The translations under genes were made by a program, and so were the position numbers. The notes under the pieces were generated by a model, which ran no database searches, was not told where the DNA came from, and saw only the letters and a program-made list of their open reading frames with translations. Below are positions 6,943 through 15,637 of a stretch of 64,000 nt of DNA, in pieces; the stretch's first letter is position 1, and each line of letters opens with the position of its first letter. This DNA comes from DATMER01 sp034667225 (GTDB taxonomy: Bacteria; Acidobacteriota; Thermoanaerobaculia; Multivoradales; UBA5704): assembly GCA_034667225.1 (NCBI GenBank), contig JAXDKG010000012.1, positions 1 through 64,000 on the forward strand, given 5' to 3'.

Positions 6943-9210
6943 ATGACGATGAAAAAAATCAGCCGTGAGGATGCCCTGGAGTACCACGCCCAGGGACGCA
7001 AGGGGAAGATCCAGGTCGTTCCGACCAAATCGACCGCCACCCAGGTCGATCTTTCCCTGGCCTACAGTCCCGGGGTCGCGTGGCCCTGCAAGGAAATCGA
7101 GAAGGACCCGCTGCTCGCCTACGAGTACACCGCCAAGGGCAACCTGGTGGGCGTCATCAGCAACGGCACGGCCGTGCTCGGCCTCGGCAACATCGGTGCC
7201 CTGGCCGGCAAGCCGGTCATGGAAGGCAAAGGGGTCCTCTTCAAGCGCTTCGCCGACATCGACGTGTTCGACCTGGAAATCGCCACCGAGGACATCGAGG
7301 AGTTCATCCGCACGGTCAAGCTGCTGGAGCCGACCTTCGGCGGGATCAACCTGGAAGACATCAAGTCCCCGGACTGCTTCGAGATCGAGCGCCGTCTCAA
7401 GGCCGAGATGAACATCCCGGTCTTCCACGACGATCAGCACGGCACCGCGATCATCTCCGGTGCCGCGCTCCTGAACGCCCTGGAGGTGGCGGGCAAGCGG
7501 ATCGGCGAGGTGAAGATTGTTTTCTCGGGCGCCGGCGCCGCGGCCCTCTCCTGCGCGCTCCTCTACGAAAAGCTCGGCGCGCGGCGGGAGAACATGATCC
7601 TCAGCGACAGCCACGGCGTGATCTACCGCGGCCGGACCGAGAAGATGGATCCTTACAAAGCCGAGTTCGCGGCCGACACCCCGGCGCGCAGCCTGGGCGA
7701 GGCGATCGTTGGGGCGGATGTCTTCATCGGCCTCTCGGCCGCAGGGGTCATGTCCCAGGACATGGTCCGCGCCATGGCCAAGGACCCCATCGTCTTCGCC
7801 ATGGCCAACCCCGACCCCGAGATCCCCTACGAAGATGCCATCGCCGCCCGGCCGGATGTGATCGTCGCCACCGGCCGCAGCGATTATCCGAACCAGGTCA
7901 ACAACGTGCTCGGCTTCCCCTTCCTCTTTCGCGGCGCTCTCGACGTGCGGGCGACCGACATCAACGATGCCATGGAGCTGGCCGCCGTCCGCGCCCTGGC
8001 CGAATTGGCTCGTGAAGATGTGCCTGACGGGGTGCTCAAGGCCTACGGCCTCGACTCGCTCCGCTTCGGCCGCGAGTACCTGATCCCCAAGCCGTTCGAC
8101 TACCGGGTGCTCCTCCGCGTGCCCCCGGCCGTGGCCCGGGCGGCCATGGAGAGCGGCGTGGCGCGCATCCCGATCGAGGACTTCGAGGCCTACCGCCGGC
8201 GGCTGGAGCACCTCATCTCCCGCCGGCTGGAGCTGATGCGCGGCATCGTCGACCGTGCCAAGCGCGATCCGAAGCGCATCGTCTTCCCCGAGGGGGAGCA
8301 CGACAAGATCCTGCGCGCCGCCAAGATCCTGGTCGACGAGGGGATCGCCCACCCCATCCTGCTGGCGCGCCGCGAGGTGATCGCCGACAAGCTGCGCGAC
8401 CTGGACCTGCCCGAGTCCAAGGTCACCATCATCCACAACGAGAGCTCGGACAAGTTCGAGGAGTACGCGCAGAAGCTCCACGAGATGCGGCGCCGCGACG
8501 GCATGACCCTCGTCGAGGCGCGCAAGCGCCTTCGTCTACGCAACTACTTCGGCACCATGATGCTCGAGGTGGGGGACGCCGACGGCCTGATCTCGGGCCT
8601 CACCCAGGCTTACCCCGAGACCATCCGGCCGGCGCTCCAGATCCTGCGCACGCGCCAAGGGGTGAAGAAAGTTTCCGGCTGCTACATCCTCATCCTCCAG
8701 GACCGGATGTTCTTCCTGGCGGATACCACGGTCAACATCGATCCCGATCCCGAGGAGCTGGCCGAGATCGCCCTGCTCACCGTGGAGTTCGCCCGCCGCT
8801 TCGGCGTTGTGCCACGGGTGGCCATGCTCTCCTTCTCGAACTTCGGGTCGAACACCCACCCGGCCGCGCGGAAGGTCCGCCGCGCGGTGGAGATCGTCAC
8901 CGAAAAGGCGCCGGACCTGGAGATCGACGGCGAGATGCAGGCCGACACGGCCGTATTCGAGGGGATCCTGCACGAGAGCTACCCCTGGAGCCGGCTGCGC
9001 GGGCCGGCCAACATCCTGATCTTCCCCGAACTGCAGTCGGCGAACATCGCCTACAAGCTGATCTGGCGGCTGGCCAATGCCGAGGCGATCGGGCCGATCC
9101 TGCTGGGGCTGGACAAGCCTGTGCACGTGCTCCAGCCGGGGCTGGAGGTGAGCGACATCGTCAACATGGCGGCGATCTGCGTTATGGACGCCCAGGAGGC
9201 TTCGGGGTAA
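6943..9210 (+). CDS. maeB: NADP-dependent malic enzyme with phosphotransacetylase-like domain
   Basis: The 755-residue protein has the layout of MaeB: an N-terminal malic domain, an NAD(P)-binding domain (residues to about 410) and a C-terminal phosphotransacetylase-like regulatory domain (about 425-755). Diagnostic motifs are GLGNIGALAGKPVMEGK (80-96), FGGINLEDI (132-140) and FHDDQHGTA (161-169). It would decarboxylate malate to pyruvate with formation of NADPH, and the C-terminal domain is known in the family for acetyl-CoA regulation. Length matches full MaeB. The ATG at 6943 starts the conserved sequence. Confidence 0.93.
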   Translation: MTMKKISREDALEYHAQGRKGKIQVVPTKSTATQVDLSLAYSPGVAWPCKEIEKDPLLAYEYTAKGNLVGVISNGTAVLGLGNIGALAGKPVMEGKGVLFKRFADIDVFDLEIATEDIEEFIRTVKLLEPTFGGINLEDIKSPDCFEIERRLKAEMNIPVFHDDQHGTAIISGAALLNALEVAGKRIGEVKIVFSGAGAAALSCALLYEKLGARRENMILSDSHGVIYRGRTEKMDPYKAEFAADTPARSLGEAIVGADVFIGLSAAGVMSQDMVRAMAKDPIVFAMANPDPEIPYEDAIAARPDVIVATGRSDYPNQVNNVLGFPFLFRGALDVRATDINDAMELAAVRALAELAREDVPDGVLKAYGLDSLRFGREYLIPKPFDYRVLLRVPPAVARAAMESGVARIPIEDFEAYRRRLEHLISRRLELMRGIVDRAKRDPKRIVFPEGEHDKILRAAKILVDEGIAHPILLARREVIADKLRDLDLPESKVTIIHNESSDKFEEYAQKLHEMRRRDGMTLVEARKRLRLRNYFGTMMLEVGDADGLISGLTQAYPETIRPALQILRTRQGVKKVSGCYILILQDRMFFLADTTVNIDPDPEELAEIALLTVEFARRFGVVPRVAMLSFSNFGSNTHPAARKVRRAVEIVTEKAPDLEIDGEMQADTAVFEGILHESYPWSRLRGPANILIFPELQSANIAYKLIWRLANAEAIGPILLGLDKPVHVLQPGLEVSDIVNMAAICVMDAQEASG

Positions 9211-9254
9211 ACTATACGTTCCTGAACGGATTCTGGGTAAGAAGGAGAAAACCA

Positions 9255-9881
9255 ATGAAGCGGATCGTGTCCCTGGCCCTTTGCGCCGCGCTGCTGTGTG
9301 CCCTCTTTGTGACGGTGGCCTCGGCGGCGGACAATTCGACCAAGCCGCGTATCGCGGTGATCGAGTTCAAGAACAAGGCCGACAACCAGTGGTGGTACCA
9401 CGGCGGTGCGGAGGCCATGCAGGACGTCTTCGTGACGGAGCTGGTCAAGAGCGGCAAGTTCCGGGTGGTGGAGCGCGAGCAGCTCCAGGCTCTGATGCAG
9501 GAGAAGAACCTGACCCTCTCCGGCGATCTTGATCCGTCCACCGCGGTCAAGATCGGCAAGATCCTGGGCGTCAACTACCTGCTGACCGGCTCGGTGACCG
9601 AGTACGGTGTGACCGACAAGGGCGGCCACGGCAGTGGCATCGGCCGTCTGCCCGGCTTCTCGGCCGGCAAGCGCAGCTTCGTAGCGGCGGTCAACGCCCG
9701 CCTGATCGACACCTCCACCGGCGAGATCGTCTGGGCGGACGAGGCTTCGGCCGAGGAGAGCAGCGTGAAGGTGAGCGTCGGCGGCTTCGGCGGCGGCGTG
9801 GATGACGACCGGATGTTCGACAAGGTCATGAAGCCGGTCATCCAGCAGCTCACCGCCAGCATCAAGGCGGCGGATCTGTAA
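9255..9881 (+). CDS. CsgG/HfaB-like secreted protein
   Basis: The 208-residue protein begins with a clear signal peptide (about residues 1-24, ending ASA). The mature part resembles the CsgG fold: RIAVIEFKNKA, then VFVTELVKSGKFRVVEREQL, and later NYLLTGSVTEYG. There is no lipobox cysteine, and it lacks the long inserts of the true curli secretion channel, so it is better called a CsgG-like periplasmic or envelope protein than a curli exporter. An AGGAG ribosome site precedes ATG 9255, and a strong terminator follows the gene. Confidence 0.8.
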   Translation: MKRIVSLALCAALLCALFVTVASAADNSTKPRIAVIEFKNKADNQWWYHGGAEAMQDVFVTELVKSGKFRVVEREQLQALMQEKNLTLSGDLDPSTAVKIGKILGVNYLLTGSVTEYGVTDKGGHGSGIGRLPGFSAGKRSFVAAVNARLIDTSTGEIVWADEASAEESSVKVSVGGFGGGVDDDRMFDKVMKPVIQQLTASIKAADL

Positions 9882-9910
9882 AGAGCCGGTAACTACCCGG
9901 TTGCGAGAAA

Positions 9911-9936
9911 GGCCCGGCGGAGACGCCGGGCCTTTT
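9911..9936. terminator. Intrinsic terminator between convergent genes
   Basis: GGCCCGGCG, a GAGA loop and CGCCGGGCC are followed by TTTT. On the opposite strand the stem is preceded by CAAAA and followed by TTTC, so it may also serve the convergent pseudokinase-TonB gene. Confidence 0.9.
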
Positions 9937-9947
9937 GCTTTGAAGGC

Positions 9948-11873
9948 CTACCTTCCCGGAGCGAACTTCACCCGCAGCGTGTACCACATCTTCACCCGCA
10001 CGCCGTCCTTGGTCGCGGGGTTGAACTGCGCCCGGCGGGCGGCTTCGATGGCCGCCTCGTCGAATCCGAAGCCGGCCTTCTGGCCGACCCTCTGGGAGTC
10101 GGTCACCCGGCCGTTCTCGTCCACCAGCACCTTGATGTCCACATCGGCGGCCTTGTTGAGCCGCTGGGCGGCCGCCGGGTAGCGCGGTTCGAGCCTGGAG
10201 GCCAGCTTGGGCGGGGTGGCTCCGGACGCCCCGAACTGCACCAGGTCGCCGAACTGCGTCTTGCGGACGGGCGCCGGTGCAGGCACCGGCGCCGGGGCCT
10301 GCTGCACCGGCTCGGCCTTCTGCGGCTCGGGGGTCGGCTCCGGGATCACCGGGGCGGGCGCCGGGGTCTCGGCCTTGGCCGCAGTCTTGACCTCGGGCTC
10401 GGGCGTCTCCTGCACGGGGACCGACGCCGACCGCTCCGGCTGCCGCGCCGCCTGGCGGTCCTGCTCGACCGCGGCCTTGCGGCTCTCCTCGAGCTGCTGC
10501 TGGAGCAGCTTGATCCGGTCGTCGTACTGGTCCTTGAGCTTGTCCTCGACCTGCTTGCCCTGGGCCGAGATCATGGACTGGATCTGGGCCTGGAGCTCCT
10601 CGGGGGTCGGACCCGCCGGGACCGCGGCCGGCTGGACGCCTCCCAGGCCTCCCGGCATTGCAGCCGGTTGGGCCGCGGGCACGAACGCGGGAGCCGGCTC
10701 CACCGCGGCGGTCTTGCTGCCGCCTGACATCATGAAATAGCCGCCGACGCCGGCGGCCACCAGCAGGGCGGCGGCGATGCCGATCCAGAGGCCCTTCTTC
10801 GACTTCTCCTCGACGAACTGCGAGCGCGTGCCCGACAGCGTCACGTCGCGGACCGAGGTGGCGACCTCGCGGGTCTCGTGCGACACCGGAACCGGCGCCG
10901 CGACGGGCTCGGCCGCCTTCTTCGGCAGCTCCAGCTTCTTCTCCGCCTGGATCTCCTGGCTCTCGCGCTCGATCTCGTCGCGGAAGAGGTTGTGCATGAA
11001 GAAGGCGAGGTTGAACGTCGTCGGGCTGAAGTGCCCGTCGATCATCAGCTTCGACAGCGTCTTGTGCCAGGTGACCGCGTCGGCGATGCGCTGGTCGCGG
11101 CCCGTCAGGCTCTTCTTGAGCAGGGCTGCGATCTCCGCGGGCAGGGGCGTCCCCTCGTTGGCGAGCAGGGCGGAGTCGATGCGGGCCGCGTAGGCATCCG
11201 GAGCCGCGACGGTGATCCGCTCGCCGGTCAGCATCTCGAAGAGGATGGCGCCCAGGGAGAAGACGTCGTCCGCCCGGGAAGCCGCGGCGCCTTCGAAGGT
11301 CTCGGGGGAGAGGTACGGCCGCAGGTCGGAGTCCTGCCAGCCGGCGGAGGCCAGCGAGCGCAGGCCCGGGGCGGCCTCGAAGCCGAGGAGACGGGTCTCG
11401 CCCTCGTTCGAGATCATGATCAGTTGCGGGACCACGAACCCGTGCAGGATGCGCTCGTCCTGGATCCGGGTCTCGTACGCCGCGGCCAGGGCGAGCGCGA
11501 TGCGCTCGGCGACGAGCAGCGCATGATCGGTCGGGATCGGCGACATCTGCTTGTTCGCCTGGGCGAGCAGCGCCCCCAGGTTCTTGCCCGAAATGTAATC
11601 GTACGCCGCGTAGGGGAAGCTGCGGACCCGGCCGAGGTCGACGCCGCTGCCGATGTTGGGGCTCTTCAGAGACTGCTGGATGTTGGCCCGTCCGGAAGCC
11701 TTCTGCCAGAGCTTCTCGCCATCGACACCTTTGCCGTTGAAGACGCGCAGGAGCACGACCTGCTCCATGCCCCCCTCCTTGCCGACCTTCCCGGCACGGA
11801 AGGTCTCTCCGAGCGGATCTTCAGTTAGTTTCTTGAGAAGTAGATACTTCCCAAACTCCTCCGGGATGTTCAT
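9948..11873 (-). CDS. Pseudokinase - membrane segment - TonB C-terminal fusion protein
   Basis: The 641-residue protein starts with a serine/threonine kinase-like domain (about 8-285). Key residues are missing: the catalytic-loop HRD region reads HGFVVP (144-149), the DFG region reads LGFEA (163-167), and the usual beta-3 lysine is arginine in LLRVF. The fold markers YLSPE (187-191) and ADDVFSLG (201-208) are kept, so it is probably a pseudokinase. One membrane helix (361-380), a coiled-coil and a long Pro/Ala/Glu linker lead to a TonB C-terminal domain (about 560-641). The layout suggests that a cytoplasmic binding state is passed to the periplasm or outer membrane; this is inference. Confidence 0.85.
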   Translation of the reverse strand: MNIPEEFGKYLLLKKLTEDPLGETFRAGKVGKEGGMEQVVLLRVFNGKGVDGEKLWQKASGRANIQQSLKSPNIGSGVDLGRVRSFPYAAYDYISGKNLGALLAQANKQMSPIPTDHALLVAERIALALAAAYETRIQDERILHGFVVPQLIMISNEGETRLLGFEAAPGLRSLASAGWQDSDLRPYLSPETFEGAAASRADDVFSLGAILFEMLTGERITVAAPDAYAARIDSALLANEGTPLPAEIAALLKKSLTGRDQRIADAVTWHKTLSKLMIDGHFSPTTFNLAFFMHNLFRDEIERESQEIQAEKKLELPKKAAEPVAAPVPVSHETREVATSVRDVTLSGTRSQFVEEKSKKGLWIGIAAALLVAAGVGGYFMMSGGSKTAAVEPAPAFVPAAQPAAMPGGLGGVQPAAVPAGPTPEELQAQIQSMISAQGKQVEDKLKDQYDDRIKLLQQQLEESRKAAVEQDRQAARQPERSASVPVQETPEPEVKTAAKAETPAPAPVIPEPTPEPQKAEPVQQAPAPVPAPAPVRKTQFGDLVQFGASGATPPKLASRLEPRYPAAAQRLNKAADVDIKVLVDENGRVTDSQRVGQKAGFGFDEAAIEAARRAQFNPATKDGVRVKMWYTLRVKFAPGR

Positions 11874-12005
11874 ACAGCCTCCTCTGGGGACCTGCCCACG
11901 GCGGTACGTCGTTCTTCGCTAGACACGCCTCGCGGCGCTTCATGGTGAATGCTGGAAGACTTGATACACCCAGAGGAGGGCAACTGTCAATGTCTGTATG
12001 CTTGT

Positions 12006-13106
12006 TTACTTCCCGCTGCCCTGCTTCTGGGCCCGTTCCTGGGCCCTTCGCTCCCGCCAGAACTTCCGCTGCCACAGGTTGACGTTGCGGTTGTGCTCGG
12101 CCAGGGTCTCCGAGAAGACATGGGAGCCGTCGTTACGGCTCACGAAGTAGAGGTAGGGGGCATCCGCGGGCTCGGAGGCGGCCACGAGGCTGGCGAGGCC
12201 CGGGTTGCAGATCGGCCCGGGCGGCAGGCCGGCGTAACGGTAGGTGTTGTAGGGCGAATCCACCCGCAGGTCTTCCTTCCGGATGTTGCCGTTCCAGCGC
12301 CCGGCCCGCTTCAGGGCGTAGATCACGGTCGGATCGGCCATGAGCCCGATCCCCTGGTCGAGCCGGTTCTGGTAGACCGCGGCGATGAGCGGGCGCTCGG
12401 CGGCGAGCTGCGCCTCTTTCTCCACGATGCTCGCCAGGGTGACGAGCTGGCGCACGGTCTGGCCCCCCTTGAGCCGCGGCCGGACCTCCTTCTCGAAGCG
12501 CTCGCGGAAAGTTTTCACCAGGGTCTGGACGATCGTGCGCTCGTCCACGGACCGCGCGAAAGAGTAAGTCTCGGGGAAGAGATAGCCCTCCAGGTCCTGG
12601 GCCTCGGGATCGAGGTCGGCCACGAGCTCGGGCGAGCGCATCAGGTCCAGGAAGGCCTCGCGCCGTCCATACCCGAGGCGGTCGAGCTGGCTCGCGATCT
12701 CCTCGAAGGTGAGCCCCTCGATCACCGTGATCGAGTGGGTGAGCACCTGGCCCTTCACCAGCATCCGGAGCACCTGCGGCGTCGTGAGCGGGCCGCGGAA
12801 GCGGTACTCCCCGGCGCGCATGGCAGGGTCGTCCATGAAATAGATCAGGTAGGAACGGGCGAGCTTGGCGTCGGCCAGGACCCCCTCCCGCTGCAGGCGC
12901 TCGAGGATCTGGCCCGCGCCCATGCCGGGCTCGACCTGGACGATTTTCTCCTTGCCCTCGTACCCCTGGTACGGGCGCTGGATCTTGAACCAGGACCAGC
13001 CGAGCATCGCCACCGGGATCAGAAGCAGGGCGAGCAGGACGAGCAATCCCAGGAAGATTCTCTTCCAGGTGTCCGCCGGAACGCTTTTGGATTTGCGTCG
13101 TGCCAC
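12006..13106 (-). CDS. mltG: Endolytic murein transglycosylase MltG
   Basis: The 366-residue protein has an N-terminal cytoplasmic stub, one membrane helix (about 17-38), a LysM-like region and the YceG catalytic domain. The catalytic glutamate lies in LASIVEKEA (Glu229), followed by NRL, MADPTVIYAL and SPYNTYRYAGLPPGPICNPG, all typical of MltG. It cleaves nascent glycan strands in the periplasm and so sets their length. It follows ruvX after a gap of 17 bases in a common bacterial arrangement. Confidence 0.95.
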   Translation of the reverse strand: MARRKSKSVPADTWKRIFLGLLVLLALLLIPVAMLGWSWFKIQRPYQGYEGKEKIVQVEPGMGAGQILERLQREGVLADAKLARSYLIYFMDDPAMRAGEYRFRGPLTTPQVLRMLVKGQVLTHSITVIEGLTFEEIASQLDRLGYGRREAFLDLMRSPELVADLDPEAQDLEGYLFPETYSFARSVDERTIVQTLVKTFRERFEKEVRPRLKGGQTVRQLVTLASIVEKEAQLAAERPLIAAVYQNRLDQGIGLMADPTVIYALKRAGRWNGNIRKEDLRVDSPYNTYRYAGLPPGPICNPGLASLVAASEPADAPYLYFVSRNDGSHVFSETLAEHNRNVNLWQRKFWRERRAQERAQKQGSGK

Positions 13107-13123
13107 CGCTCCTCTGCTTTCTT

Positions 13124-13546
13124 TTACTGAGTGCCGACGGGCTCCGAGTCCAGAGCCTCCTGGAGAAGGATCTGGGCGGCGACGGCATCTATCCGTTCGG
13201 GCTCGCGACGGGTATCGACGCCGGCCGCGCGCAGCCGCTCCTGGGCTTCGACGGTGGTCAGGGACTCGTTGATCAGCCGCACGGGCAGGCCGGTGATCCC
13301 GGCGAGACGGTTGCCGAAGCGGCGCACGCGCTCGGCGGCCTCGCCGCGCTGCCCGTCGAGCCCGACCGGCTCCCCGAGGACGAGCCGGCCGACCTCTTCG
13401 CGCCGTGCGATCTCCGCGATCTCCCGGACGGCGGAGCGGTCGTTGCGGCGCTCCAGGGTGGTCAACGGCACGGCGAGTCGGCCCTCGGGGTCCGAGATCG
13501 CCAGGCCGATCCGCCTCTCGCCGAAGTCGATGCCCAGAGATCGCAT
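13124..13546 (-). CDS. ruvX: Holliday junction resolvase-like RuvX/YqgF
   Basis: The 140-residue protein has the RNase H-like fold motifs of YqgF: GIDFGERRIGLA near the start, LVLGEPVGLDG, LINESLTTVEA and a final ERIDAVAAQILLQ. Members act in pre-16S rRNA 5' end processing, and a resolvase role has been proposed. ATG 13546 starts the conserved MRSLGIDFG; another ATG four codons upstream is equally possible. It is the first gene of a ruvX-mltG pair. Confidence 0.92.
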   Translation of the reverse strand: MRSLGIDFGERRIGLAISDPEGRLAVPLTTLERRNDRSAVREIAEIARREEVGRLVLGEPVGLDGQRGEAAERVRRFGNRLAGITGLPVRLINESLTTVEAQERLRAAGVDTRREPERIDAVAAQILLQEALDSEPVGTQ

Positions 13547-13562
13547 GACGCTGCGCATTGTA

Positions 13563-13592
13563 GTTGAGGTCGACGGGGTTGAGGTCGACGGG
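13563..13592. repeat. 15-bp perfect tandem duplication
   Basis: GTTGAGGTCGACGGG occurs twice in direct succession between divergent ruvX and the methyltransferase gene. It may be a regulatory duplication or simple slippage. Confidence 0.85.
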
Positions 13593-13679
13593 AAATACCG
13601 GGGCGACGGCTTTAGTTTAAATGCTGGCAATGCTGAGGATAGCGTATAATCCCCAGACTCTCTGTAAGGAGCACGAAAT

Positions 13680-14306
13680 ATGGATGGTGCCCAGACCTTG
13701 AATGGTCTCCAGGTCTCCCGGACCCGAACGCGGCTGCTCGTGAGCCGGTTGTTCGGGCTGACCCTCTTGTTCATGCTGGCTTTCGGCACCAGCTACTGGT
13801 CCTTTGCCCCCATCTTCGACCAGACGCTCTTCCTCGTCGGAGTCTTTCTGGCGGTCGTGGGCTTCTGCGGACGCCTGTGGTGCCACTCCTACATTGCCGG
13901 CCGGAAGAAGAGGGTCCTCGTCATGGAGGGTCCTTACTCCCTGTGCAGGCATCCGCTGTACTTCTTCTCCCTCGTCGGCGGGATCGGCCTCGGCCTCTGC
14001 ACCGAGACATTCAGCGCGGCCCTCCTCTTCGCGCTCGCTTTTGCCGTGTACTACCCGCAGGCCATCCGCGGCGAGGAGACGTTCCTGAGCGACAACTTCG
14101 CGGGGTACGAGGAGTACAAGAAGAGGGTTCCGCTCTTCTTCCCGCGGTGGTCCAACTTCGTCGAAGGCGAAGGTACGGTCAGCGTCTGCGCCTTCCGGCG
14201 CGAGATCGTGGCGGCCGGCGGCTTCCTGCTGTGCATCGGGATCTTCGAGATGGTGGAGGCCCTCCATCAGGCGGATATCCTGCCCACCTGGTTCCTGATC
14301 CCTTAG
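13680..14306 (+). CDS. Isoprenylcysteine/phospholipid methyltransferase-family membrane protein
   Basis: The 208-residue protein has four to five predicted membrane helices and the family signature GPYSLCRHPLYFFSL (about 82-96) followed by E..FL and YEEYKKRVPLFFP. This is the methyltransferase motif of PEMT/ICMT-type enzymes, which use S-adenosylmethionine at the membrane. The substrate is unknown. A TATAAT box at 13645-13650 and a TAAGGAG ribosome site precede the ATG. msrA follows after nine bases, so the two are probably co-transcribed. Confidence 0.8.
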   Translation: MDGAQTLNGLQVSRTRTRLLVSRLFGLTLLFMLAFGTSYWSFAPIFDQTLFLVGVFLAVVGFCGRLWCHSYIAGRKKRVLVMEGPYSLCRHPLYFFSLVGGIGLGLCTETFSAALLFALAFAVYYPQAIRGEETFLSDNFAGYEEYKKRVPLFFPRWSNFVEGEGTVSVCAFRREIVAAGGFLLCIGIFEMVEALHQADILPTWFLIP

Positions 14307-14315
14307 AATGGGCCC

Positions 14316-14930
14316 ATGGACCTGACGTGTGAAATCCCCCGTGTACCCCCGCATGAATTTCCAGATCCGGCGCTAGACGCCGCTCAGAAGCCGGGTGAAC
14401 AGTCCATCGTGCTCGGCGGAGGCTGCTTCTGGTGTGTCGAAGCGGTCTACAAGGAGATGGATGGCGTGCTCTCCGTCCGCTCCGGCTATGCCGGCGGCAC
14501 GGCCGAGACGGCCGATTATGACTCCGTCTGCACCGGCAGGACGGATCATGCCGAAGTCATCGAGGTGCGCTTCGATCCCGCCCGGGTGAGCCTCGGGCAG
14601 ATCCTCAAGGTGTTCTTCTCGGTGGCCCACGATCCGACCACGCTCAACCGCCAGGGTGCGGACCGCGGCCGGCAGTACCGCTCCGCCATCTTCACCGCGG
14701 ACGAAGAACAGGCACGGGTGGCCGAGGCCTACATCCGCCAGCTCGACGAAGGCAACGTGCTCGGCGCGCCGATCGTGACCGAGGTCGCCCCGCTGGAGAA
14801 GTTCTACGAGGCCGAGCTGTACCATCAGGACTACGCGGCGAGGAACCCCCGGCAGCCGTACATCCAGTCCACGGCCGCGCCGAAGGTCGCCAAGCTGCGC
14901 AAGCACTTCGCGGACAAGCTGAAGCGCTAG
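14316..14930 (+). CDS. msrA: Peptide methionine-(S)-sulfoxide reductase MsrA
   Basis: The 204-residue protein carries the active-site motif GGGCFWC with catalytic Cys37, and the conserved GYAGG and HAEVIEVRFDP segments. It reduces methionine-S-sulfoxide in proteins and is part of oxidative-damage repair. No MsrB domain is fused. It is probably co-transcribed with the preceding membrane methyltransferase gene, and its last four bases overlap the end of the convergent PAP2 gene. Confidence 0.95.
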   Translation: MDLTCEIPRVPPHEFPDPALDAAQKPGEQSIVLGGGCFWCVEAVYKEMDGVLSVRSGYAGGTAETADYDSVCTGRTDHAEVIEVRFDPARVSLGQILKVFFSVAHDPTTLNRQGADRGRQYRSAIFTADEEQARVAEAYIRQLDEGNVLGAPIVTEVAPLEKFYEAELYHQDYAARNPRQPYIQSTAAPKVAKLRKHFADKLKR

Positions 14931-15637
14931 CCGGCAGGCGGGGCCGGGTCTTCCTGCTCGATGTGCCCCCTGTGCTGGAGCCGGCGCGCGATCAGCCAGC
15001 AGACCAGGGCCCAGATGGCTCCCGCGGTCCAGCCGGCCAGGACGTCCGTCGGCCAGTGCACGCCGAGGTAGACCCGGCTGCACCCGACGATCAGCGTCAG
15101 CAGGGTGGCGAACCCGAGCAGGAGGATCTTGAGCCGGCGCCGCGGCTGCACCCGCGCGAGCAGGGCCCCCAGGGTCAGGTAGGTCGCCGCCGACAGCATC
15201 GAGTGTCCGCTGGGAAAGCTGGTGGTGTACACGTAGGAGCCGTGCGGAACGAGCTCGGGCCGGGGGCGCTGGAACCCGGACTTCAGGAGAAAGCTCAGGA
15301 CGAGGGCTCCGCCCACGGCGATCAGCACCAGGATGGCCGTGCGCCCCTTGCGGTCGAGGGCCAGGAAGGCGCTGACCGCGAGCGTCAGGACACTGAGGAC
15401 GCCCACTCCTCCGAGCGCGGTGAAGTCGCGCTCCATCTCCTCCAGCCAGCGCGGGCCGAGAGGGTCCGAAGCGTCCGCCGGATTGCGCATCGCCATGAGG
15501 ATCGCCTCGTCGATCTGGCGGGTCTCGCCCTCCTTCACCTCGCCGGCGAGCTCGGCGAACAACCAGACTCCGCCCGCGACCAGCACGATCGCGAGCAACG
15601 GCGCCAGCTCGGCCCGTAAAAAGGGCAAGCGTTTCAT
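14927..15637 (-). CDS. PAP2-family membrane phosphatase
   Basis: The 236-residue protein has about six membrane helices and the three PAP2 acid phosphatase motifs: KSGFQRPRP, SFPSGHS and SRVYLGVHWPTD. The predicted active site faces the periplasm. Likely substrates are undecaprenyl pyrophosphate or phosphatidic/phosphatidylglycerol phosphates; sequence does not decide between them. Its start overlaps the stop of the aminotransferase gene by four bases, which suggests coupled translation. Confidence 0.88.
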   Translation of the reverse strand: MKRLPFLRAELAPLLAIVLVAGGVWLFAELAGEVKEGETRQIDEAILMAMRNPADASDPLGPRWLEEMERDFTALGGVGVLSVLTLAVSAFLALDRKGRTAILVLIAVGGALVLSFLLKSGFQRPRPELVPHGSYVYTTSFPSGHSMLSAATYLTLGALLARVQPRRRLKILLLGFATLLTLIVGCSRVYLGVHWPTDVLAGWTAGAIWALVCWLIARRLQHRGHIEQEDPAPPAG

